Source: Chara braunii (taxonomy: Eukaryota; Streptophyta; Charophyceae; Charales; Characeae). Taken from it: a stretch of DNA of 47,063 nt. This document shows positions 32,860 through 41,722 of the stretch, piece by piece (position 1 is the stretch's first letter; each line of letters starts with the position of its first letter). Location of the stretch: assembly GCA_003427395.1 (NCBI GenBank), contig BFEA01000081.1, positions 890,624 through 937,686 of the forward strand. The letters run 5' to 3'. The position numbers and the translations under genes were made by a program. Below the pieces are notes generated by a model, which saw only the letters and a list, made by a program, of their open reading frames with translations, ran no database searches and was not told the origin of the DNA.

Positions 32860-32918
32860 ATAGCGGTCGGGCCGGGCAAACAAGGTCAATCGGGCGGCAC
32901 AGCTAGTAGCCTAGCTTA
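32860..32918. mobile_element. TAGGCTACC-family right end
   Basis: GGGCCGGGCAAACAAGGTCA, then GGGCGGCACAGCTAGTAGCC-TAG, a slightly changed right terminus in the same orientation as those at 11064 and 11458. Confidence 0.6.
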
Positions 32919-33265
32919 TTGCAGAATAAACAAATTTTGCACGAAAGTTATCTCCAATTTCATAATCATATTTGAGTTCAAACTACCTATTTTTCATTAT
33001 CATGTACATGTACCTATAAGAAAATGAGGTGCATACACCTACAGAATGTCACACTGTGTGGCATTATTAACCATTGAAATTGTTTTTTTTTTTCTTAAGT
33101 ACTTGTTTTAATTTAATGAGATTTAAACAACAAAAATTATTACGTTGTACTGCAAAAGTAAACGAAGTCAGAAGAAAAATATACAGCAATCTGCACTACC
33201 AGCTGGACCGTTTGGATTACCTTGTTTGATCGGACAGCCTGGCCGTGCAAGGATCGAAGAATGGT

Positions 33266-33300
<35 letters not shown>
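32919..33300. other. AT-rich sequence ending in poly(A) before the gap
   Basis: Nothing coding. 33205-33262 contains CAGCTGGACCGTTTGGATTA and GGCCGTGCAAGGATCGAAGA, the left part of another TAGGCTACC-family copy, followed by a pure A-run into the Ns. Confidence 0.5.
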
Positions 33301-33511
33301 NNNNNNNNNNNNNNNNNNNNNNNNNNNNNNNNNNNNNNNNNNNNNNNNNNNNNNNNNNNNNNNNNNNNNNNNNNNNNNNNNNNNNNNNNNNNNNNNNNNN
33401 NNNNNNNNNNNNNNNNNNNNNNNNNNNNNNNNNNNNNNNNNNNNNNNNNNNNNNNNNNNNNNNNNNNNNNNNNNNNNNNNNNNNNNNNNNNNNNNNNNNN
33501 NNNNNNNNNNN
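33301..33511. other. assembly gap (211 N)
   Basis: Unknown sequence. All open frames drawn through it are meaningless. Confidence 1.
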
Positions 33512-33546
33512 CGCCCGGGTCTTGGGTGGCCAGCCCGTGCAAGGAC

Positions 33547-33582
<36 letters not shown>

Positions 33583-33771
33583 AAAAAATCCGCAAAAACA
33601 TTATGTTATGCAGAAAAGTAAAGTGAACAATGTTTGCCTCAGGGTTACATCGAGCTTCTTCACCAGATTTAGAATAAAAAATAAATTATAAAAATAATAT
33701 TTTTATTTATATTTTTTTATTTCTTTTTGCCCGGTCGGACAAGGGACCCCGGACCACTCTGGTAGCCTAGA
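33512..33771. mobile_element. TAGGCTACC-family element, right part
   Basis: GCCCGTGCAAGGACC plus poly(A), then ACATTATGTTATGCAGAAA, CAGGGTTACATCGA, and the right end GGACCACTCTGGTAGCCTAG at about 33752-33771. The left terminus may lie in the gap. Confidence 0.7.
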
Positions 33772-33871
33772 AAAAAAACAAAAAAAAAACTAAAAAAACA
33801 TTATGTGATACGAAAAAAAAAATTGAACAACGTTTATATCAGGGTCACATCGACATTCGTTATTAAATTTG

Positions 33872-33920
<49 letters not shown>
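33772..33920. repeat. partial TAGGCTACC-family interior running into (AT)n
   Basis: ACATTATGTGATACGAAAA, TCAGGGTCACATCGACATT, then TTAAATTTGAATAA joins a ~43-bp (AT)n tract ending at 33920. Copy broken at the microsatellite. Confidence 0.65.
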
Positions 33921-33923
<3 letters not shown>

Positions 33924-34695
33924 GGTCACCAGCCCATACGTACGGAGGTCCCTGGGCAGACCTCCGTACGTACGGGCGTTTGGGGTCCCTTACAGGGTCC
34001 GAACCCAACGGCGTTCGGCCCCCGCCAAAAATTATTTCGGGGCCTAAAATAAGTATTTTTTTCTGAATGTTTTTTGTGAGTTCTCTATGACCTCGGGTAC
34101 ATGCTTGTAAATTTTCAAGTTATTTGGCGAAACCCAATAAGAATTAAAAATCGTCAAAGATGGCGGTGTCAAAACATGCTCGCCCACGTATTTTTTCACT
34201 TTTTACTTTTTGTTTTCACTTTGGTTTGGGGTCTGAAAAATTTTATTATTTTTTGAATCTTTTTTAGTGGGTTTTGTATTATGTGAAGTACAAATCTGTA
34301 AATTTTCAGAGCATTTAGCTATGCCAAAAAAAAATGAAAAATCGCCAAAGATGGCGGTGTCGAAAACATGCTCGCGCACTCACTAAGTTTAATTCTCTTT
34401 TTATTTTTATTTATTTTTATTATTAGTATTTATTTTCCGTATTTTATTTTTGTTTCAAATTTGGTAAGGAATTCGGATGTAATGCTCAGACACATCTTGT
34501 TTAATTTATTTTTTTCCATAACATATCTTTTTTTCAGATTGTTTTGATAACTTTGTTTTTTTTTTTTTTTTTTTTTTTTGTCCGCATTTGGCCCGAACGA
34601 CCGAACGCATCCCCAAGGGGTCCCATACGTTCGGGCGTTCGGATTCGGGCGTTTGGGTTCGGGCGTTCGGCCCACCCTGAACATCGGCTACCCTG
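33921..34695. mobile_element. 775-bp hAT-like non-autonomous element inserted in (TA)n
   Basis: Left end CAGGGTCACCAGCC, right end GGCTACCCTG; the outermost 6 bp (CAGGGT/ACCCTG) are exact inverted repeats and TATATATA flanks both sides, compatible with the 8-bp target duplication of hAT elements. The interior holds two copies of a CAAAGATGGCGGTGTCRAAA word (about 34157 and 34347) and CGTTCGGGCGTTCGG-rich ends, plus a reversed TAGGCTACC-family interior at 34440-34530. Because the flanks are microsatellite, the duplication is not proof. hAT assignment is inference from the CAGGG start. Confidence 0.5.
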
Positions 34696-34812
34696 TATAT
34701 ATATATATCGTCAAATAGAACTGTCCGGTAAACCGTAGGCAGAGAGGGAGAAGAGGACAACAAACGAGGGGCTGTGACAAACTGTTTCGTCGGAGTTTCA
34801 CCGACTCATCAG
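34696..34812 (-). mobile_element. retroelement fragment carrying a hammerhead core, 3' end in (TA)n
   Basis: Read on the minus strand: hammerhead core (34812-34776), then GTTGTCCTCTTC, GCCTACGGTTTACC, CAGTTCTATTTGACG and a (TA)n tail (34709-34696). The last ~55 bp recur in inverted orientation at 35513-35569, and TTCTATTTGACG alone recurs on the minus strand at about 35480-35491, again next to (TA)n. Short copies sharing a fixed 3' end with variable 5' truncation is the pattern of a reverse-transcribed element. Penelope-like elements and plant retrozymes are the known hammerhead-bearing candidates. Confidence 0.5.
34776..34812 (-). ncRNA. hammerhead ribozyme core
   Basis: Minus strand, 5' to 3': CTGATGA (34812-34806); stem II GTCGG, loop TGAAACT, CCGAC (34805-34789); GAAA (34788-34785); short stem III ACA/TGT closed by GTT (its first A is the last A of GAAA); cleavage triplet GTC ending at 34776. 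Both invariant boxes and the NUH site are present in the right order. A very short stem III is a known feature of hammerheads in Penelope-like elements. Stem I is not formed: the upstream side (ending AGCCTC) does not pair with the downstream ACAGCCCC, and a TAGGCTACC-family element begins just there, so the 5' arm was probably lost. Confidence 0.65.
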
Positions 34813-34814
34813 GA

Positions 34815-35096
34815 GGCTGAAGGTTACCTACCGGGCCGCCTGGGACACCCTGTTTTCTTTCGTGGTCTGGCCGTGCAAGAACCAGGGAAGGTCCCAGCAA
34901 AAACAAACAAAATCCAAAATTTACGAAAACAAACTATGTTATGCAAAAAACAAAGTAGAATAATTTTTGCCTTAGGATCAAATCAAAATTATTTACCAAA
35001 TTTTAAATAAAAATTAAAATTAAAAAATAATTTCTATGTTTTTATTTGTTTTTGGCGTGGCCGGGTAAGTGGTATCGTGCCACTATGGCAGCCTAG
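34815..35096. mobile_element. TAGGCTACC-family element, nearly complete
   Basis: About 280 bp. The left end is diverged (AAGGTTACCTACCGGGC), then GGCCGTGCAAGAACCAGGGA, AGGTCCCAGCAAAAAC, AACTATGTTATGCAAAAAAC, TTTTTGCCTTAGGATCA, ATTTACCAAATTTTAAATAA, and the right end GGTATCGTGCCACTATGGCA-GCCTAG. Collinear with 35617-35894. Confidence 0.75.
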
Positions 35097-35139
35097 TATA
35101 TATATCTATATATATATGTATATTTTACTTTTTTTTATT

Positions 35140-35429
35140 TTTGTTTTTCCTATCGGGCAAGTTGCCCCGGACAACTTTAGTAACCTAAACAACAATTGAT
35201 AAGTTAAAAAATAATAATAATAATAATAATAATAAATATATATATTTTAAAAAATGGATAAGCATTTAGATGTGATTATGAGGCCAAGTTGGTCAATTTA
35301 TTTTTATGCATAACATTTTTATTTTATTTTATTTTTATTTTTTGGGGGGATTTTTTTTTGTCCTTTTACGGCGTGCCGTAGCAAAAAGCTAGGCTGCCAG
35401 AGTGGCCTAAGACCACTTGCCTGGCCAAA

Positions 35430-35430
<1 letters not shown>
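35140..35430. mobile_element. TAGGCTACC-family fragments, mixed orientation
   Basis: A right end (CCCGGACAACTTTAGTAACCTA, diverged) is followed by (AAT)n and then a reversed interior (GATAAGCATTTAGATGTGA, AAGTTGGTCAATTTATTTTT, GCATAACATT), GTCCTTTTACGGCG and the reversed end CTAGGCTGCCAGAGTGG at about 35388-35404. (TA)n begins at about 35431. Confidence 0.6.
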
Positions 35431-35481
<51 letters not shown>

Positions 35482-35512
35482 TCAAATAGAATATATATAT
35501 ATATATATATAT
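35431..35512. repeat. (TA)n tracts separated by a TCGTCAAATAGAA word
   Basis: Two (TA)n blocks joined by TCGTCAAATAGAA, which is the extreme 3' end (minus strand) of the hammerhead-bearing fragment. Confidence 0.9.
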
Positions 35513-35569
35513 CGTTGTCCTCTTCTCTCTCTCTGCCTACGGTTTACCAGGCAGTTCTGTTTGTGACGA
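35513..35569 (+). mobile_element. inverted partner of the hammerhead-bearing fragment, 3' end only
   Basis: GTTGTCCTCTTCTCTC, CTGCCTACGGTTTACCAGG, CAGTTCTGTTTGTGACG then (TA)n. It matches 34708-34758 in reverse complement over about 52 bp, with small differences, and lacks the hammerhead. With that fragment it forms a long-range inverted repeat spanning about 860 bp. Confidence 0.8.
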
Positions 35570-35616
35570 TATATATATATATATATAAATATAAAAGTAT
35601 ATGTATATATATATAC

Positions 35617-35820
35617 TAGGCTACCAGTCGGGCTGTCTGGGTCATCCTATTTTCCCGAACGGCTCGGCCGTGCAAGGACCAAGGAAAGTCCCAATAAAAA
35701 TAAAAATTACAAAAATCCGGAAAAAACATTTTAAAAACTATGTTATGCAGAAACATAAATAAAATAATTTTTACCTTAGGGTCACATCAAAATTTTTCAT
35801 CATATTTCAAATAAAAAATA

Positions 35821-35852
<32 letters not shown>

Positions 35853-35894
35853 GGTCCGGCTCGACAAGTGGTTTCGGGCCACTCTAGTAGTCTA
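35617..35894. mobile_element. TAGGCTACC-family element, best complete copy (278 bp)
   Basis: Left end TAGGCTACCAGTCGGGCTG; right end GGGCCACTCTAGTAGTCTA, whose complement TAGACTACTAGAG matches the left end at 9 of 11 positions. CTA (or TA) flanks both sides. The interior has GGCCGTGCAAGGACCAAGGA, CTATGTTATGCAGAAAC, TTAGGGTCACATCAAAA and a poly(T) run. Non-coding. Superfamily is not decided by this short duplication. Confidence 0.75.
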
Positions 35895-35944
35895 CTATAT
35901 ACTATATATATACATAGTATATATATATATATATATATGTATAT

Positions 35945-36112
35945 ATTAAAATTTTGGTAAATCACTTAATGTGACTTTGAAGCCAAGTTGTTCGGTTTAT
36001 TTTTTGCATAACTTTTTTTTTTTTGTTGGGGGGGGGGACCTTCTTCGGTCCTTACACGAGCGTGCTGCTCAGGCAAACAAGGTGACATGTACTGTCCGTT
36101 TTGTAGCCCAGG
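35945..36112. mobile_element. TAGGCTACC-family element, reverse orientation, partial
   Basis: ATTTTGGTAAATCACTTAATG, GAAGCCAAGTTGTTCGGTTT, TTTTGCATAAC, poly(T), GTCCTTACACGAGCG, GGCAAACAAGGTGACATG, ending near TGTAGCCCAG. The outer end is degraded. Confidence 0.6.
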
Positions 36113-36398
36113 TAAAAAGGTATGTAACAAATATATTCACAAATTTGAAGTGTTTGAGAAAAATATAAGTAATGGCAGTATTGCGAAATTCGTTTGACTA
36201 CCAATCATGTCGTTCTCGACATCGTGGTTGTTTGAGGTCTAATCATGAAAGGCCAAGAAAGGTCCATACAAAAATAAAATATAAAAAAATAAAAAAATAA
36301 TTTGGCTACTAGATTGGGTCGATACCACTTGGGCAGTCAGGCTAAAAAATATTATGTGATCTGTTATTTTATACTTGTTAATTTTGATGTGAACCTAA
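36113..36398. other. unassigned, AT-rich
   Basis: No gene. TTGGCTACTAGATTGGGTCG and ACCACTTGGGCAGTCAGGC (36301-36343) look like another worn TAGGCTACC-family end. Confidence 0.4.
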
Positions 36399-37485
36399 TG
36401 CAAGGAATATGAGTAAGAACGATATATAGAAAACCAAGTTGTGAAATCACACAGATATTTAAGTAGTCATGTACCAAGTAGAGAGCATATATGCACAAAG
36501 ATTTCATCCACAAAAGTGCGATACAATGAACTCATAAACCAATGTGCACGCCCTCAGGCCACACCAACGCAGTATCCAATGTTGCTCCTACTGTATGGTG
36601 CCCTATGCCCTTCCTACTCTACCTAGCCTGTCCTACTACAACCGCATTCACTCAACATGCTCACTTTGACTTCGAAGACCAATGAACATGACGTCAACAC
36701 CATAACCAACCTCCCTTATGCACCAGGTACGCACCTCGTCTCCCCTCATCACCCGTGACCAACCACACTTGCCACTTTCCTAAAGACCACCGATCGCCCC
36801 TTACCCCCTTGCGCCCTGTAGCCCGACTATGGCTGCTCGAGCACCGTTGGCCCGCATCGCCCCTCTCACCTCGCAAACGCCTCATGCGCCGCTGCCGCTA
36901 ACCCAGCAAGCAACCACTTATGCATCAATGCAATTGTCAGGTTCCCCAGAATGTCAGACCTTGGTTGCCTTCCTTCCTATATGGAAGTGGCGGCCTCTGT
37001 TTGGCTTCATGTGGACCTGGTTGAGAAGCTCCCAGTAGCTTCGGGGTGGGCCTCAGTACCTGTGCCCAGGCAAATCTCTGCAGTTGAAGGCTTGGGCCCT
37101 TTACAGTTGGGCACGCCTCAAATTTCCGGACTTCGGCCGTTTTGTGCCTTTGCACAGGCTCCGAGGTCAGTACATCGACAATGCTGCTTTCTCGTAGGTC
37201 CGTAGCCACTTTGTGATATATCTGCCTCGAAAGGTGTGTGCCCAAGGCCCAACTATACGGCGCAGCACATGTTTCCAGTAAAGAGTGAGGAAACTCTCGT
37301 TTCCTTGTAACCAACTAGTTGCAACTGCCTGAGTATTCACATATGGAATAATGTCAACTTTTGGCCTCTTCTGAATGTTCAGGCCCGCCCTTACTTAGGG
37401 CGGGCACATGGCGTGTTGAGGGTCTCTGCCCATAACATGTGCATGTCTGATAAGGGCCCCGCGAGGGCTCATTCCTCGCATTTCA
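36399..37485 (-). repeat. 3' LTR of the Ty3/gypsy element (1087 bp)
   Basis: On the minus strand it starts TGAAATGCGAGG and ends CCTTGCA (TG...CA), directly after a polypurine tract CTAAGGGGGA (37495-37486), which lies just past the polyprotein stop near 37529. A second copy of the same repeat stands alone at 7435-8538. The GCCCGCCCTTACTTAGGGCGGGC hairpin at about 37382-37404 is shared by both copies. An LTR in this place supplies the 3' end and polyadenylation signals of the transcript. No paired 5' LTR lies inside the window. Confidence 0.75.
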
Positions 37486-37528
37486 TCCCCCTTAGCTTCG
37501 AAAGTCCACTGAGATGCTTCATGTAAGT

Positions 37529-37640
37529 ACTTTCCCCTTCAATCTTCGTTCGTACTCGGCCACGATCTGAGGATCTGTCTTGACAAGTTCCTCTGTTGTG
37601 AACCGGCGATCTTCCTTAGGATCCGTATGACGACTGAACA
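37529..37640 (-). pseudogene. gypsy polyprotein C-terminal tail
   Basis: The minus frame reads EYRVLFSRHTDPKEDRRF then TTEELVKTDPQIVAEYERRL and stops. It is the region where chromoviruses carry a chromodomain, but I do not see a convincing chromodomain. The following PPT and LTR confirm this as the element's end. Confidence 0.7.
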
Positions 37641-37937
37641 GAACCCGGTACTCTCTCATAGGTTTAGGCGGTCTCCCCGGCCAACTGGCTTGGGAATAGG
37701 CATGTCTCTGTATTCCAAAATATTATTAACGTCTGCATGGTCATCCATGGTTGGGGCCAACATTGATCTCCCTTATAGGAATTGTTGTGTCTCAGCGAAA
37801 GGTGCAAGCTTTGAGGCGTGAAACACAGGGTAAGTGCGCAAGTGACCAGAGATTCTAGTCACATACAAGGGGACCATCCAAATCGCTACGCGCAATATTT
37901 ATGACTTCTCAATGACCGAAATAATGAGGCATTAGTT

Positions 37938-38567
37938 TTTCAGAGATGTTGAATTTCTGCCCTAGCTCACTTGCCTTTACCTAGACACGTTCCCCTACCT
38001 GAAATGTGGACATCCGTCGGTGCTTGTTCTCATAAGCAATCATTTCTTCTTGAGACTTCTTGATGTGCTCGACAGCCTGCTGCAACAACTTATTTTACTG
38101 CACACCAAATTGTATAGTTCCATGAGTTACAGCAGATCGATTTTCATTTCTAGAGATGCCAAATTTCTGTCTCAACTCACTTGCTTTTACCCAGGCACGT
38201 TCCTCTACCTGAAATGTGGACTGTCATCGGTGCTTGTTCTCATAAGCAACCATTGCTTCTTGAGACTTCTTGATGTGCTCGACAGCCGGCTGCAACAACT
38301 TCTTTTACATGACACCAAATTGTATAGTTCCATGAGTTACAGCAAGTCGATTTTCATTTCTAAAGATGTCAAATTCCTGTCTCAACTCATTTGCCTTTAC
38401 CCAGACACGTTCCCCTACCTGAAATGTGGACTGTCAACGATGCTTGTTCTTATAAGCAATCATTGTTTCTTGAGGCTTCTTGATGTGTTCGACAACCTTC
38501 TGCAACAACTTATTTTACCGGACACTAAATTTTATGGTTTCAGGAGTTGCAGAAGATCGATTTTTAG
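37938..38567 (-). repeat. 210-bp tandem triplication within the integrase C-terminal coding region
   Basis: Three copies (about 37938-38147, 38148-38357, 38358-38567) with exact 210-bp spacing of GACAGCC/GACAACC-type anchors (38071, 38281, 38491). 210 is 70 codons, so the phase is kept. On the minus strand each encodes HIKKSQE...AYENKHR...STFQVGE-type residues, the helix and 'F..GD.VW' region after the integrase core. The copy nearest the C-terminus reads HRRMST; both other copies have TGA there (HR-stop-QST), so they share a mutation. Confidence 0.9.
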
Positions 38568-38579
38568 GCAAGAGAAAGT

Positions 38580-39116
38580 CTAGAGCAGATCTAGACTTCC
38601 ACCCCAAATGCAGCTAATTCGGACTGTGTCGGTGGTGAGAGGTAACTTCTCATCCCAGGCATCGTGGATGGGCTTAATGTAATGTCTCGGCAATTGCTGC
38701 ACCACACGTTTCATATGTTCCGCCCCCCCGTTGGCTTCGGGATGATTCCCTGAAGTCATCTGGAGTTGACTACCGATCTGTTCAGTAGCCTTTTTCCACA
38801 TCTCGCTAGTGAACATGACATCTCTGTCACTAACAATCGTTTTAGGTAGCCCAAAATCACGCACCCAATTATCCATAAACAACTTGATGATGTGCTCAGT
38901 CGATGTCTCGAGCATGGCGACCAGTCTATCGTACTTAGTGAACTTATCAACCATGACGAAGATGTGTCGCTTGCCACGCCTCTTGGTGACAAAGGTGTCC
39001 ATGAAATCCATGGAAACACTCTGTCCCAAACCAGCGAGAATGGGCAAGGGTTTGAATAACTCAAACGGAGCTTGAGTTCGTGGCTTGCCCCTCTGACAGA
39101 CTTGGCAAGTTTGCAT
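38580..39116 (-). pseudogene. gypsy integrase catalytic core
   Basis: A 178-residue frame. The start has CQVCQRGKP, the end of the zinc-binding module. Core residues: Asp in VSMDFMDTF (about 36-37), Asp in TIVSDRDVMFTS (about 97) and Glu of the D,D35E triad in NHPEANGGAEHMKR (about residue 133). All three acidic residues are present, but the downstream frame is broken and the element is disrupted. Inserts reverse-transcribed DNA into the host genome. Confidence 0.9.
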
Positions 39117-39339
39117 CGTGAAGCATGTCAGGCCACCAAAATTGTTGCACTAAGTTAGCGGAAGTGTTTCTGTAGCTAAAATGTCCCATTGCGTCATGGC
39201 ATTCTCCTAAAAATAAACTACGCAAAATCTCCCTAGATGGAAAAACTAACCTCTTAAATCCATCCTTTTTAAGAAAGAGCAACCCATCCATGATCACAAA
39301 CTCATCAGATGTGGCCTTGTCTTGAGTCTCTAGTTTGTG
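39061..39339 (-). pseudogene. gypsy integrase zinc-binding domain
   Basis: The minus frame includes DKATSDEFVIMDGLLFLKKD, then ECHDAMGHFSYRNTSANLVQ (HHCC-type H...H part) and FWWPDM. The CxxC part is in the neighbouring phase (CQVCQRG), so a frameshift lies between. Its upstream end is at the insert boundary near 39340. Confidence 0.85.
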
Positions 39340-39344
39340 CATTG

Positions 39345-41051
39345 TCGAGCGCATCGGTCTGGCACCGCACGAGGCAGCGTGGGACCCTCCCGGCCGCGTC
39401 ACGCAGGAGTTGGTCTAAATCCTCGTCGCGAATATAGATGGAGCTTCCGCAAGCCACTCCGGCCAAGTGCGCCAACGATACCTTCCGTGAGCCCCTACGA
39501 CAGGATAGGGCCTACGCGAGGCACGACTTACCTCCATCTTACGGGAGTTGTCATCTCCCTTCGGTGGGCGTATCCCCGTCGAGCTACCAGTCCACAGTAC
39601 GAAAGTTGATCAGTTGCAATCGCAGAGGTGGACCAGCCGAGGGAGTTTCTCGTTCGTTATAGCATAGGGGGTACGTGTGGTATTACTCCTCTATCGAACC
39701 CGCACACGAACCGGCATCTTGGGGGGCTGAGGTCCCAAGCGCGGCTCGTCGTCGGTCGACGAGGACGCATCACACTCACCTCGCATACACCACTCTACGA
39801 ACACAAAAATAAAACACACACACACACACATTAAACCACGCGACAACACTCCTAGTCCCTTCAGTAGCTGTCCCGTGACCTTCTGAAGCGGAAATCGGAT
39901 AGGCGACGCGCGCAAGACTTAGTATAAAACCGCGCGGACACAGGGCTAACTCATATTGATTCGCAATGCAACCGTACGCAAGCGGTCGCAATGATGACGT
40001 ACCATGTAGTGCCCATACTCATGCGGTCCTCGTTAATCTTGAGGGTCGCATTCGACACTCAAGTGTCGGCTGACACGCGTCTAGAGGGATTGTTCTCTCG
40101 ACGCTGGGCAACCGCCAAGAGCGGTTGAGGACCACACCCTCTTCTGCGGCCTGCGGAGAGTGGGTGGTACACAGGTTCATACCTGTGGTGGCAATCGTCT
40201 CTTATTGCCCTTGAGACCAGCTCCTTCACCTAGGGTCTGGGGAGATGGTCAAGGGGTTTGACTTTGACGGCTGCCACGGACTACAACGTCCAACTATAGA
40301 AATTCTAAAGAGCAAAGGTTAAAAGAGGATCTCCATTTTCTCTCAAAAACATAATTTGTTTGACTTTTACACGCGGTGACTGTAGGCCGCACAAAACGCT
40401 CGAGACGCATATATTCATATATATATATATATAGAAGACTATTAAATATAGGACGATNACTTCTCACAGTCACAGTGAGACTCCTCTTAGCCATACATAT
40501 GTGTATGATCGCAGGCAGCCAAATCGAAAGTCCGAAACACCAAACGTACCTGCAATCATATCAAAGATTCAACCAAAGTTCATGCACTATGAGGGGTCAA
40601 CTTCAACCATTCTCTGCGCTCACACCCTTGCTTTAGCCATGCAAGGCCCAACCTCTGTCCAACCAACCATAATTAAATACTTTGTACCTTTGTTAAATGG
40701 CCATTCAATAAAAGTCCGGGTGAAACCTTAATAAAAGAAAAAGATCACCAAGGTTAAAGCTTTTTAGGTTGAGTATTGAGGATGAATGGGAGTTGAGTCA
40801 TAGACCGTCGAATCGGTAACGGACATGTTATCAATGATAACAGAAGATGATCCTCGTAGGATCGAGCTAAATCTAGCCCAAGTCTTGAATCGATCGATTA
40901 AGAAGACTTGAAACACAAGACAAGTCAATCCTTAAGCTAAAATCATAAGTATATGGAGAATACAACTCCATAACACATCCTCACCCAAGACCCTTCTACA
41001 AGCTAAGTAGGCCCTGGCTCTAAGCCAGTGTCCAACGCAAGGCAGGCCTAT
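39345..41051. other. unassigned left part of the insert
   Basis: GC-rich to about 40300, with (CA)n at 39819-39830, then mixed. Single N at 40458 next to a short (TA)n. Frames to 90 residues on the plus strand have no domain. 40090-40250 has several short inverted words (ACACAGGTTCATACCTGTGG). Nothing else supported. Confidence 0.4.
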
Positions 41052-41520
41052 GGCAGCATTTCCCATATTCTGGGTGGATTGCCAGAATTGTCACCTGTCA
41101 AAATATGATCTAACTCCTTTAAACTAAGAAAATTTCGGCAGCGCTTCCCGTAGGAAAAATATCTTTCCAAGATTTATATCAGCCTGAATATGAAGACAGA
41201 AATAATCTTCAACTTTCCAAAGTGAAATTTTGTCTAACTTTCTGAATTAGCAAAAATTTTGGCAGCATTTCCTTTCATAAAAGGAGACTTTCCAGATTTT
41301 TACTATGCCATGTATGAAACTTAGACAAGTTGAACTTTGAAAAACCAAAATTTGACTAACTCCTTGGATTTGTAGAAATTTTCGGCAGCGCTTCCCGTAG
41401 AGAAAGTGGTTTACCAAAATTTATACAAAGCCAAGTATAACAAAAGATCCCAGAAAACGCGAGAATTGACCTAAGTAAAATAAAGTTAGCTAAGAAAATG
41501 CAGAAATTTGAACTAACTCC
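41052..41520. repeat. ~130-bp tandem array with GGCAGCRYTTCC cores
   Basis: GGCAGCATTTCCC (41052), GGCAGCGCTTCCCGTAG (41137), GGCAGCATTTCC (41261) and GGCAGCGCTTCCCGTAG (41394), preceded in most copies by TAACTCCTT/TAACTTTCT and AAATTTTCGGCAG and followed by TTTCCAGATTT/TACCAAAATTTATA-type words. Three to four diverged units. Non-coding. Confidence 0.8.
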
Positions 41521-41722
41521 AATCGCTCTAGCACGTGGCGAGCCTCTAAAGCAACTACCTGTCAAACTGAAACTCATACTAAGTAGTGGTGATCTCACTC
41601 AACCGCATGCAAGGCCAAACCACAAAGGTAAGTACCCTCACCAACCCTAGTCACATTTGGCAAACAATAGTTCATAGTCTTTCAATGATTTATCCCTTTA
41701 TACCCAGCTTACATAGGGCATC

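Noticed and set aside
33140-33691. Open frames through the N gap
   Set aside because: They consist of unknown residues and poly-Lys or poly-Phe from A- or T-runs.
38020-38583. 187-residue plus-strand frame with 70-residue repeats as a repeat protein
   Set aside because: It is antisense to the gypsy integrase C-terminal region. The repeats come from the 210-bp triplication.
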